In this document: positions 23,353 through 34,800 of the stretch, one piece after another
How positions within the stretch are numbered: position 1 is the first letter of the stretch
How the letters are laid out: each line of letters begins with the position of its first letter
DNA from: Corbicula japonica
Taxonomy: Eukaryota; Mollusca; Bivalvia; Venerida; Cyrenidae
DNA length: 64,000 bases
NCBI GenBank assembly: GCA_038501625.1
Contig: JAZAYU010000010.1
Coordinates: 3,742,912 to 3,806,911 of the forward strand
Direction of reading: 5' to 3'
Translations under genes and position numbers: made by a program
Notes under the pieces: generated by a model
The model's input: only the letters and a program-made list of their open reading frames with translations
Databases searched by the model: none
Told to the model about the DNA's origin: nothing

Positions 23353-24272
23353 GTTGTTTATAAGTTAGGATTTGTGACCATACCGTTAAAACTTGCAAGG
23401 TATTCAGAGGACACACAATAATCATCATCAACATCATAATAATCGCCATAGTATGTAATTTAGACTATGTGACCAAATTCTTAATGCTTTCAATGTATAT
23501 TGGGGACACCCAACATGGGTAACACTGAATTTATCATAGTAAAATGAACACAACTCTGAATGAACTTAGCTACTATTTTAATAGCTGTCTTCAGTTCTAA
23601 TATAAAATGACAATATCTTACAAAATTGGTACCAAACAATATACATATAATGTGAAAAATATATCTAAAACGTTGGACCAACTAATTCATATACTATTAT
23701 TAAAACTATATGACTGGTTTGTTCGCACCTTCTTGTGTTACAATGCAGTGTAGTCTGAAATGATGGGCAATGTATATATCACATATCGTTCATCAGGGGT
23801 AGTATTCACATTAAAATCTTCAATAATGCTTTCAAAAAGGAAATAGATATAATATAAAAACTTGTAAGCTACCTATTTAGTTGCAGCCATTTGGAGAGAG
23901 TTAAAGAATATTCAATTAATATTTGTACCATTACAAAAACAATTAGAAATGTGTTAGTCCACAGAAAAACATCGTAACTAGAAATGGAATTAACTTTCCC
24001 AACACATTTAAAAGTCTTTGCCCAGTTCAGTTACTTATCACATTTAAACATACTAAAAAAAATATATTTCTGAGATGGTGCAACCTTTTAACCAACCTGA
24101 GATTACCTCCCTTGCTGCCATTACTAGCAACCACTTACTGAGAAAATCTAAAACATTATTGATTACTGAAGATTTTACTTAACATATCTTGTGAATTCCA
24201 CCCCATGGAATACATTATTGTTATTTATTCTTCTGACAAATTTTATGAAAAGATGAAAATTCGAAATGCAAA
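23353..24272. other. No gene seen
   Basis: AT-rich spacer without recognisable exons between the ATC tracts and the first TTAA MITE. Confidence 0.5.
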
Positions 24273-24707
24273 TTAACCCTTTTCTCCATAGATACACCTT
24301 TATTATGTAGGTGAAACAGTTTAGATCCACATCTGCCAGCACATCCGTGCCATCTGATCAGGATCTAAACTCTTCACTTTATGATTTGTAAGATTATATC
24401 TGACTAACATGCGGCCAGTGCAGATCCTGATCAGACAGCAAGAAATGTGCAGGCTGATCTGAATCTACACCAGTTGCACATGCATAAAAATTATTGTGTG
24501 TGGGCGAACAGTGTAGATCCAGATCAGCTGGCACATCTGTGCCGTCTGATCAGGATCTGCACTGTTCGCTTTCTGATTTGTTAGGTTATTTCTGACCAAA
24601 ATGCAACCAGTGCAGATCCTGATCAGACAGCATGAATGTTCCGGCTAATCTGGATCTACACTGGTCGCACATGCATAAAAATGTGTACATTTGGAGGAAA
24701 GGGTTAA
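24273..24707. mobile_element. TTAA MITE: two bodies fused between one pair of ends
   Basis: Starts TTAACCCTTTTCTCCATA and ends GGAGGAAAGGGTTAA. The body is present twice in direct order (about 24290-24490 and 24492-24690) with no TIRs between, as if by unequal recombination or gap repair. Each body has GTGTAGATCCAGATCAGC and the complementary GATCAGGATCTGCACTG arms. Confidence 0.85.
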
Positions 24708-25008
24708 AATGACAGCCACGATTTTACTTCAATCTATGCAGAATCTTGAATGATTTTAGAATCTTGATCAGTATTACTGAAAACCAAGTTCTTACAAATA
24801 GGCTCATTTCTCAAAACAGATATTGCTTTCATCTACAAATTGTGACTGCACTTCTGGTAAACAATCACATGCATCACTGAAAAGAAGCTGACCCATTGTA
24901 GAAACTGTATCTCTTTTCAGTGTTGCATGGAAACCTGTTCCATTCATGCTCTAGAAAATAACAAAAATGTACTGTGCACCGTAACATTTATACAACACTA
25001 GTAGAATA

Positions 25009-25455
25009 TTTACCCTTTACTCCATAGATATAACTTGTATCACAAGGCCGCACTGTGTAGATCCTCATCATCCAACATATGTGACATATGATCAGGATCT
25101 ACACTGTTTCCTTTTAGATTCATTAAATCATTTTTAACCACCAAGCAGCACATAGTGCCCAAGGTTATAAAGCAGAGCATGGAAACCAGTCTCAAATCTC
25201 AAGACTGGTCGCCATTTCAGCCAATCAGATGCTTGCGATTTGAGACTGGTTTCAAATCTCAGTTTTATAACATTCAGCCCTGGTATGTGCCAAATTATCA
25301 GGATCTTCACAGTGCTCTTTCAGATTAATCAGATTTATTGTGAACACCAAGTTAACAGTGAAGATCCAGACTAGATGCAATGTATGTGCCAGCTGATCTG
25401 GATCTACACTGGTCACCCATGTCATACAAGGCATATCTATGGAAAAAAGGGTTAA
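25009..25455. mobile_element. TTAA MITE interrupted by a CCAAT-core MITE
   Basis: Left end TTACCCTTTACTCCATAG; right end GGAAAAAAGGGTTAA. The body breaks off at about 25156 and resumes after about 25282. The inserted segment is a CCAAT-core palindrome containing TTTCAGCCAATCAGATGC. The nesting gives relative age: the TTAA element was here first. Confidence 0.85.
25156..25282. mobile_element. CCAAT-core palindromic MITE, nested copy
   Basis: Paired GAAACCAGTCTCAAATCTCA and TGAGACTGGTTTCAAATCTC segments around CATTTCAGCCAATCAG, with outer GGTTATAA/TTTTATAA. It sits inside the TTAA MITE 25009-25455. Confidence 0.8.
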
Positions 25456-25991
25456 ATAAAATCAGACTATACAATAAATGTTTAACTCCTGGTTTCATTA
25501 TAAAAGTCAACAATATTTAAGGTGTATTGATAAGAACTACGTAAACATGCATAGTACAGTTAAAAAGCAATAATTAATAAAAAGTTAAGAAACAAACACA
25601 AAAAGCTACAAAAGGTAAATTTACAACCAATGAATATACAGGGATGTATGAAATAAACAAGAAAACACACAAAAATCTCGCAATTTAAAAGAAATATTGC
25701 ACCAGGATTTGGAGCTTAACAACCATTTCAAGGAAGCTAAATAAATAAAATCAAATAATTTTTTATGGAAGATATAACAATGAACTTGGGAACATAATAA
25801 AATTAGTTTTATGTTAAAGTATATTTTTTATACAATTTCAAGTCTCTTACTAAATAATTATATAAAGAAGAAAAATCAGTGCTGATCTGAAGTACAGGTA
25901 TCTGTACTGAAATAAACCAGTATATTCAAATGATTAATTAAAAGAAGAATAATCTCTATAATGTGCCTGAATTAAGCCCATGTCCAAAGGA

Positions 25992-26188
25992 TTAACCCTT
26001 TCCTCCATATACACATCATTGCCGTCTGATCAGGATCTGCAATGTTCCCTTTTTGATTCATTAGGTTATTTCTGACCAAAATGTGACCAGTGCAGATTCT
26101 GATCAGACGTCATGGATGTGTCGGCTAATCTCGATCTACACTGGTCGCACATGCGTAAAAAATGTGTATATATGGAGCAAAGGGTTAA
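25992..26188. mobile_element. TTAA MITE copy
   Basis: TTAACCCTTTCCTCCATA to TATATGGAGCAAAGGGTTAA. The first internal hairpin is shortened: the left GCGAACAGTGTAGATCC arm is missing. Confidence 0.88.
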
Positions 26189-26673
26189 ATCAAACATTTA
26201 TGCAGCTGTGATTTAACAATGTCACATTTTTTCATAATATTATAAGACAAATTATGTAACATAAAACACAATGTATATATGATTTATGATGAAACAATTA
26301 ATGTAAAATATACACTGTAAACAACACGCACAAGTATAAAATGGCACAAAAATGAAGTTGTATATGACAGACAAAGCTGCAAATAGGTAAATCTTAAATC
26401 ACTCTTGTACAATAACATGAACTAAACAAATAATATACAGGTAGAAAAAGAGATCCAAGAATATCTACTATAGTGACAGTGTTGTAAGACAAAAGATTTC
26501 TGACATATTTTCATAAAAATCATTATTTCTTATAAAACAATAACACTGGTTCCTGCCAGAGAAAATCTAAAAAGGGATTAAGTTGTCAAAATTTGATCTG
26601 TCATTAATCAACAAACATCAAAACTCTAAATTATCACTCAGTATCTGTACATCATTCATGTTAACCACATGCA

Positions 26674-26916
26674 TTAACTCTTTCCTCCATAGACACACCT
26701 TTATTGTGTGTGGGCGAACAGTGTAGATCCAGATCAGCCGGCACATCTGTGCCGTCTGATCAGGATCTGCACTGTTCGCTTTCTGATTTGTTAGGTTATT
26801 TCTGACCAAAATGTGACCAGTGCAGATCCTGATCAGACAGCATGAATGTTCCGGCTAATCTGGATCTACACTGGTCGCACATGCAAAAAATGTATATATA
26901 TGGAGGAAAGGGTTAA
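26674..26916. mobile_element. TTAA MITE copy (full length)
   Basis: TTAACTCTTTCCTCCATAG to ATATGGAGGAAAGGGTTAA, 243 bp. The two hairpin modules are CAGTGTAGATCCAGATCAG...CTGATCAGGATCTGCACTG and CAGTGCAGATCCTGATCAG...CTAATCTGGATCTACACTG. They are separated by the conserved TTAGGTTATTTCTGACCAAA. Nearly identical over its right part to the second body at 24492-24707. Confidence 0.92.
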
Positions 26917-26917
26917 C

Positions 26918-27143
26918 TTAACATTTTACTCCATGGATATGCCTTTAATTAATGTACCAAAGTAGATCCAGATCATGCAGTCTGATCTCCATCTCTACAT
27001 TTTACTTTTTAGTCCAAATAACCTAATGAATACAAAAGCCAACAGTGAAGATCGAGATCAGATAGCACAGATGTGCAGCCTGATCAGGATTTGAACTGGT
27101 TGATCATAGGATACAAGCCATATCCTCTACAGTAAAGGGTTAC
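26918..27143. mobile_element. TTAA MITE copy, diverged
   Basis: Directly adjoins the previous copy. Ends TTAACATTTTACTCCATGG and CAGTAAAGGGTTA. The hairpin modules are recognisable but worn. Confidence 0.7.
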
Positions 27144-28727
27144 GTGAGCTATTGCTTTACCACTGATTTCCAAACATGGTGCCCAAATACTTTTCATAGA
27201 TCATTCAATCAATCATCACTGTATACGTGGAAATCTCTGTCTGCGAGCTATCAATTGTCACGTATTTATATCTCCAAAATGATGGTTTTGAGCAAAATAT
27301 TAATATGGCTACGGTCAACTACAAATGGCTGAAAGTGTCTTTAAGCCTTTACCTAGACACTGAGAAATGCAGACTAATTATTTTTAGAAAAAAAAAACAC
27401 AAACAATCACATTGACAAGGTACATATGGTTATACAATACACACCGAATGATATTAATGAGCAATTCACCTTTATTGTGAACATTCCTTCAAGACATTTT
27501 AGAAACTGCAGTGTTAAAGGTTTGTAAGGTTTAATAATCATATACTTTACTGAACCAATTTTTCTCTTTTTTATGTTTCTTATCAATAAAAGAAGGCAAG
27601 TAATCCCTTATAAATCAGATCTGTTAAATAAATATATGTGAGCAAATTTCAAACGCTTAGAGTCAAAAACAATTTTTGAACCTTCAAGATAATACTTTTG
27701 TGTCTTGATGGATTTATAATTAATGCCAGAATGCTGATCCAGGTTAAGGTCATATCTTTGACATATGCCTAAGTTCAAGGTCACTTACATGACATATGCC
27801 TGAGTTTATGCTCATGAAAATGTCATGCCTTACTAAATTCAAGGTCTCACATGTATTACATACTTGACCTACAAGGTCACAAAAAATGTTGTAAGTCTAA
27901 GTTCAAGGTCACAAAACTGTTATTATAATTAGTACTGGTACAACGACATAAAATTCTGGCCACATTGGCAGTTGAATAAGTAAAATCTGGTGGTTTGTTT
28001 TTTAATCAATTAGCATTCATCAGTGGAACTTAAATAATCCTATAACTAAATACCTTCAAATCTAAAAATAATTATGTACATTCTCAATTGCACTAATGAT
28101 TATGGGACTTCTGAATAACCAATAAAAGCAATTGTGTCTCATGATGTAAAATCAAACACTGAAACAGTAGAAAATGAACTTGTCTTTAAACAGTCTGTGA
28201 TGCAATAAATGAGACAAAGCAAATTTCAGCGCAATTGGAAGAAAAAAAATATATTGTAACTATACATCATCAAAACATGACTAGCTTTTGGATAAATGAA
28301 TTTTACATGCAAGATTCATCAAACTTGATCCCTGTTGAAAACAAAATTGATCTGATTAAAAACTGTTCAATATCACCATCTTGTAAAGGTTAGGACTAAA
28401 CAAGTAAACAGAAAGGCTACAGTGCTACAAAATGTTAGTAAGTTTGTAAATTTCAGGTTGTAGTACTATGACGTCACCACACAACAACAAAATGATAGTC
28501 TCATTATTTCTTTCGCTGTTTATCAATATTTCCATGACCAGCATTCAGTACGCTTTAAAGTTAGTACAGTTATACAAATAGCTTATTCCAATTTAGTTTG
28601 CATGTAACTTTCAATATATAATAACACCTAGTCTTCACTTTTATCCTTTGTGCTTTTTTCTTCCAAAACCAGTTCCCGGGAACTGTTGGAAATATAAAAC
28701 TTTGAAACAAATGCAATGAATGTGGTT
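27144..28727. other. No gene seen downstream of the tetraspanin
   Basis: AT-rich; includes repeated 'AAGTTCAAGGTCAC' phrases at about 27740-27920 (simple degenerate repeat). Short open frames near 27.2 kb are chance. The 3' UTR of the tetraspanin terminal exon probably lies at the right edge, but I could not fix a poly(A) signal. Confidence 0.45.
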
Positions 28728-28883
28728 TTAACTTTGGTATAAATTAGCGTATGGGCCGCCCCTGGCTGGATAGGGCGATTTTTCTTGGGTACGTGCCATT
28801 TCATAAACCACATCATCTTCCCTGTGCGGTGATGACTTACGCATGAAAAATAACAGAAGTGCGGCAAAGATCATTGATAGAAC
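28728..28883 (-). other. Tetraspanin terminal exon 7b (duplicate of 7a)
   Basis: Acceptor TTTATTTCAG before 28883, same phase as 7a. It encodes VLSMIFAALLLFFMRKS, a tail with VVYEMARTQEKS, and ends GGPYANLYQS. It keeps the membrane segment and the YEMARTQEKS core. The differences lie in the linker (QPLMED against SPHRED) and the last residues. Both copies are open and splice-competent, so alternative last exons are likely. Confidence 0.87.
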
Positions 28884-31800
28884 CTGAAATAAACAGAGAA
28901 AATATAGATCTACTGACGTTTGAGATGCATGTTAATGCTATCTATCATTTATGCCCTAATGGGCTTGGCACCAAGTTATTTTCAGACAAAAGTCATCTGT
29001 TGTCATTTTCTCACAACTGTCGTATGGGGCTATTATCTCTCTTCTCCATACTTGGAGCTTTCATCAAGTGAGTGGACAGTTAGATCCACATCAGCCATCA
29101 CATCTGTGCCATCTGGTCAGGATCTGAACTGTTTACCGTTTGATTCATTAAGTTATTCCTGACCAATGAGCAAACAGTGTACATCTAGATCAGACACATG
29201 GATGTGCTGGCTGATCTCGATCTAAATTTGTAACCCATGTAATAAAAGGCATGCATATGAGTAGATGGTTATTCTATTTGTCAAATTGACTTTGGTTTTC
29301 AAACAACTATAGGCACAATTGCTTTCAAATTGGTACTTAACAGGTACATGTCCAAAATGACTTGTTGCCAAAGTAAAATAGTTTAGGCCTAATACTCGTC
29401 CATGTAAGGACCACCCCTGGCAGGGTACGTGGATTTCTCTTGCGTTCTTGCCATTTCATACACCGCATCATCCTCCATGAGGGGCTGAGACTTGCGCATG
29501 AAAAATAACAGGAGAGCTGTGAAGATCATTGATAAAATCTGAAATAGACAGACAGACAACTAAATACAACACTTACTTAACCCTTTCCTGTATAGATACA
29601 CCTTAATTGCTAGGGCGAACATTTTAGATTCAGATCAGCTGGCACATCTGTTCTGTCTGATCAGGATCTAAACTGTTCGCTTTTTGATTCATTAGGTTAT
29701 TTCTGACCAAAATGTGAACAGTGCAGATGTGATCTGGATTTACACTGGTCGCACATGCGTCAAAAGGTGTACATATGGAAAAAAGGGTTAATGGCCACAT
29801 CCTTAACAAATAACAATGTCCCTTCCCTCTCTACCAGATATTGTGACATCACTGAATATGGATTTTGTAGAATCTTATTTGGATCTGTTGGTAACATTAT
29901 CATCTCTGATGTGGGTCATTTCACGTAAAAAGGTGTCTCCGGTAATAATTTTGAATTTCTATTTAGAAAGAATTAACAATTTAATTGTCTATTTTTTCCG
30001 ACATTTTAGGACAAAGAATGTTATTTTTACAGTGAACTGCTTAATTAACAATTTCGTCTGGTTAACTTTCTGATACCGTTTGAAGGAAAAACATTAACCA
30101 CCCCAAGACATCATTTCTCATCACGTGCCTGTGGTAACAGCCAGGACTAGAGACCAGGGCCCAAGATCATAAAACTAAGTTTTGAGATCAGTCTCAAATC
30201 TCAAGCATCTGATTGGCTGAAATGGAGACTGATCTCCAGATTTAGTTTTATGATCTTTGGCACAGTTTCAAATTTCAAGCACTTGACTGATCAACTGAGC
30301 CACCTGAACTGACCAATCTGAAGCTTGAGTTTTGAGACTGGCCTCAAATCACAGTTTTATGTTCTTTGTTACAGAGTTGGACTTACAAGGACAGCCACGA
30401 TAGTAAATGCTATGGCTGCTGCAGTTCCGATATTCTTTTGTACAAACTCCACAAACGCCTGCCCACAACCCTGAAAAACAGAACCATCATAATGACAGTG
30501 AATCAGAATACGAGTCATTTGTGACCTGGTAGATCCAGATCAGCAGGCGCATATGCATCTTATGATATTCATATGAAATAACCTAATGAATTGACAAAGA
30601 CAACAGTGTTAATGGTTAACTACTGCAACCAGTTTACAATTAACCCTTGACTACATATATATGCCTTTTTATGCAGCCTGCACATATGTGCCATCTGATC
30701 AGGATCTGCACTGGTCACATTTTGGTCAGAGATAACCTAACAAATCAAAAAGCAAACAGTTTAGATCCTGATCAGACCGCACATATGTGATGGCTGATCA
30801 AGATCTAAACTGTTGGCCCATGCAAAAAAGGTGTATATGTTTAAGAAGGGTTATCTGCAGTATATTACAATATTCATCACATCGCTTTGTCAAGTTGAGA
30901 TAAAAGTCTTTTTAAAGGGGCAACAACTCTAAAAGAATCAAGTTATTATTCTTACTGTAAGATAAAGGTTTGTTTACACAGACAATATGAACCAAGCAGT
31001 AGATGATAGATCATAATAATATGACAAGCACTTTGAATTCAAAGTAATAAGCAGCATTAAGTTTTATGTAAAAGATGTGTGACTACATGCAACAACAACA
31101 ACACCCTATGTACTAATCTACTGCAACAGGTATCAAGAAACCAAATATATTTACTTTTTTATTAATATTTGGGTTCACATCTTTTAAGCACCTCTAAATC
31201 AAGGAAATAATAAGCTTAAAGTTTCAGTTTAAAGTTTTGTGTTAACCTCATGTCAACAACACTCTATGTACCTATATGCTGCAGAAGGCAACACAATTAA
31301 CTACTACTCGTATCGAAGTACCTTTTTATTAACATTTGGATTCACATCTTTCAGTGGATTGGCCACGTTTTCTGAATCCAACAAATACATGGGGCAGTAT
31401 CGGTACTGATACTGGTATGCTGGAAGATCCTCATAACGTTTGTAGTCTGCACAACACGTGAGCGGCGTCATGTTTACACGCACATCTTTTTGTTCTTGAC
31501 CTTGACCCTCATATTCAAATTTCCAGGCGGACATGTGATAGTCTGTATACGATATGCCGCCACAACATACTAACTGGAAAAGCAAACAGCACAGTTTATG
31601 TATTGTGGTATTATTCGAGGAGATCAAATTTCGTGCATATGGCATAAATGACATCTTTTTGCAGGCATTAATTTGCGCAGTTATATTTTTCTTATAAAAT
31701 AATACCAAATCTAAGGGAAGAAAGGGCATAATTAAAAAAATAATTAGTGATATGGGTCTTGGTAAATCAGATGTAGATTTTAGTGGTAAAATTAAAAATA

Positions 31801-34800
31801 TATTCCAAGTATATCGTTGATACTTAAAGTAGTTTCGAAGTTAAGGATCAAGTGCATATTTTGTGGGACGCAAAATCTAAGAGAACAAGGTGCAATGGGA
31901 TAACAGGGGTATTCTAAGGAGTAAAGTGCTAATAAACAAGTGCAAAATAAAGTCTCTAAGTACCTCTTTCTGTAAGTAGTCAATGGAATTTGTAATTCGT
32001 GGATTGATGCCATATTTCTTCTGTACTAATTCTCTCAGCAAGTTGGAATTCTTGATTGTGTTTTCTATCTGGAAAAATTTTTTTAACCACTCATTAATGT
32101 TTGATTTTTACACAACTATAAAGTATATGCTCTTTAGAAGAACTTCCACAAATCAGCAAAATATTGCAATAATTACCAGGGTAATATATTATTATTTTCA
32201 TATAGGAACAAATAAAAACAATACCGAACCTGATTAAATTTTTCAATAAGGTGTATTTCACCACCGTTTTGGGTTCCGCGTGCATCAGGGTTATAATAAA
32301 ATAAAAAAATATGAAATTTAATTCAAGATGAAAAAACTCTGTGCATGGAAAAGTTTCCGATCCATCTACGCAACACTGATAAGATGTCATAAAAACAAGT
32401 AAATCGGTTATTCTAGTGACAAGTGTAATTTAGAGCAGCCTACAGAATTGCTTGGCATGTTATTTTAATATTGTGTATGATAAAAATATCAAATTTGGAT
32501 ATATTGCTTGTTAGCAAAGGATAAACACATACGCTTATCCAAAATGGGTCAATCTCTGACCAAAAGATCCTTAGGCCACATTAGAATTCTTGGTTTTACA
32601 TACCTTAACAGTAAATATTTAATTATTTATAAATTGAGAATAGAACTTGCTGACTTCCAGTTAAATTAAACATTTATATTATTAATATTCAAAACAAGTA
32701 TTATTCGATTAGAATTAACAAGAATTTGATGAAAGTTACGATAGTGGGCACAAAGCACCCAATAATTTTATGAAGGGTCATTTTGTCAGAAACAGGCTCA
32801 AATGGCTTGTGTTGGTAGAAATCCTTGTGAGAAATAGCATTACCTGTTCATTGTAGACGTAGGCGTAGATTCCTGCACCAATCATCAGACCAAATATCAA
32901 TGGTAAGAAGATCATGTACTGAAATAAATATAAATACATATGTTGCCCTTTAATTCACATAATTATACACATTTATGCATGTGCCACCTGTATAGATCAA
33001 GAACAGCTGGCACATGTGCCATCTGATCAGGATCTGAACTATTCACTTCTTGGTCAGAAATAGTCAAATAAATCAAAAAGTGAACAGTGTATTTGTGATC
33101 AGACAATATGTGCATGTAATGGTTGATCTGGATCTACACTGTTTGCACATGCAATAATTTAAGATTCATATGGATGAAAGGGTTCTTGGGAATCATAACC
33201 TACACTAAAATGTCTGGGGATTTTTATCAGTATTTTAACCCTTTACTTTACAGGATTAAGTTTTATTTCAGGGGCAAACAGTGTAGATCCGGGGTTAGCC
33301 AGCAATCTGTGCAATCAGGATCTACAAGTACACTGTTTACTTTTTGATTCATGTTATTTCTGACGAAAAAGCACAAACAGTAGACCCATTTCAGACATTA
33401 GAAGGACTTACCTAAATCTACATACAAGGTGTACCGGTATGTACACAGTAAAGGTTACATGTAATTAAAATTGGGGAAAAACAAGAAAAAAAGAAATGTA
33501 TCCATAATCAAATTCAGGTAATTTTTTTAAATGCATTTTTGGTAAACATTGTAGCAGTCATCCTTAAGCTTAAAGCAGCACTTACAGCAATAAGGGCACA
33601 TTTGTCTGGTCTGATGGCTCCATAAATTCCTACGAGGCAAAACAGGATGATGACGCCTCCGAGGGCAATGAAGATGTAAACAGCGATCGTATACTTGGTC
33701 AGCTCCTCGCTGGCACTCGCAAACTGGTTAAACCAGTAATCAGCCCGCAGGTAGATGGAGAATCCAAGGATGGTTGCACCTATCAGCTAAATAGAAAAGC
33801 ATAAAGGTAAATACACAGCATTGTATAGGAATTTTTATAATATATTCATAAACAGGTTACACATGTACCTGAATGCCTCTTTTTCTTTACTGATTAAGAA
33901 TTTAAGATAACATGTATGTTAATGCCCATATTATGGGCATATTTTATTATTGATTGTAACACTAAAATTAAATACCAATTAACTCTTCCATCCATATATT
34001 TATTCAGGTTTTATTGCATGTGTGACCAGTGTTCATCCAGATCAACTGGCACATTCATGCCATCTCATCTGGATCAACACTTAATGAATCATTTTTTAAG
34101 TTTTCAGTCAGAAATACATGCAATGTAATGAATCTAAAATCTAACAGACCTATCAAGATCCTGATCAAATGGGGGGGGGGGGGGGGTGCCAGGAGATCTG
34201 AACCAAACTTTTCACCCATGAAATAACAGCCATATCCCAATATCCCAAGGAGTAAAGGATAAAGATATTTTTTTATTCTCATCTAGTTTTAAAAGAAATG
34301 GTAGAAAGCTGGCTACTTTTTTTCAAATATTAGCTGTGCCATGAGCAAACGTGTCTTTACTGATAATTTTGTCATATTAGTTGTTGATATTTTTGGGAAA
34401 AAAGACTAACATTTCTCTTTTCTTTTCTATTATTATTCCCTTTTAACCCTTTCCTCCATAAGCAAGGGCAAACAGTGTACGTATATCCATATTAGGTGGC
34501 AATCCATGCAGTCTTATCTGGATCTACACTGGTCTCACATGCATAAAAGCATACAGTATATATATAGAGGAAATGGTTAAACATATTATACCATAATTTT
34601 CAATCTTGAATGATATTTACCACAATAGATAATATATTATGTTGTCGACTCATCTTTGTGACTCATTTCAACTTCTTTTTATTTAAAGGTCAAAATATCA
34701 TAAAGTGTATCTCCAGAGAAGTAGTAGATCAGATGTTCACATGAGATTTCCATGTAATAATAGCAATTTTAAAATTATACAACTAAAAAAATTATAAAAT

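Noticed and set aside
28628..28867. 79-codon minus-strand frame
   Set aside because: Out-of-frame shadow of tetraspanin exon 7b, which is supported by splice sites and homology to exon 7a.
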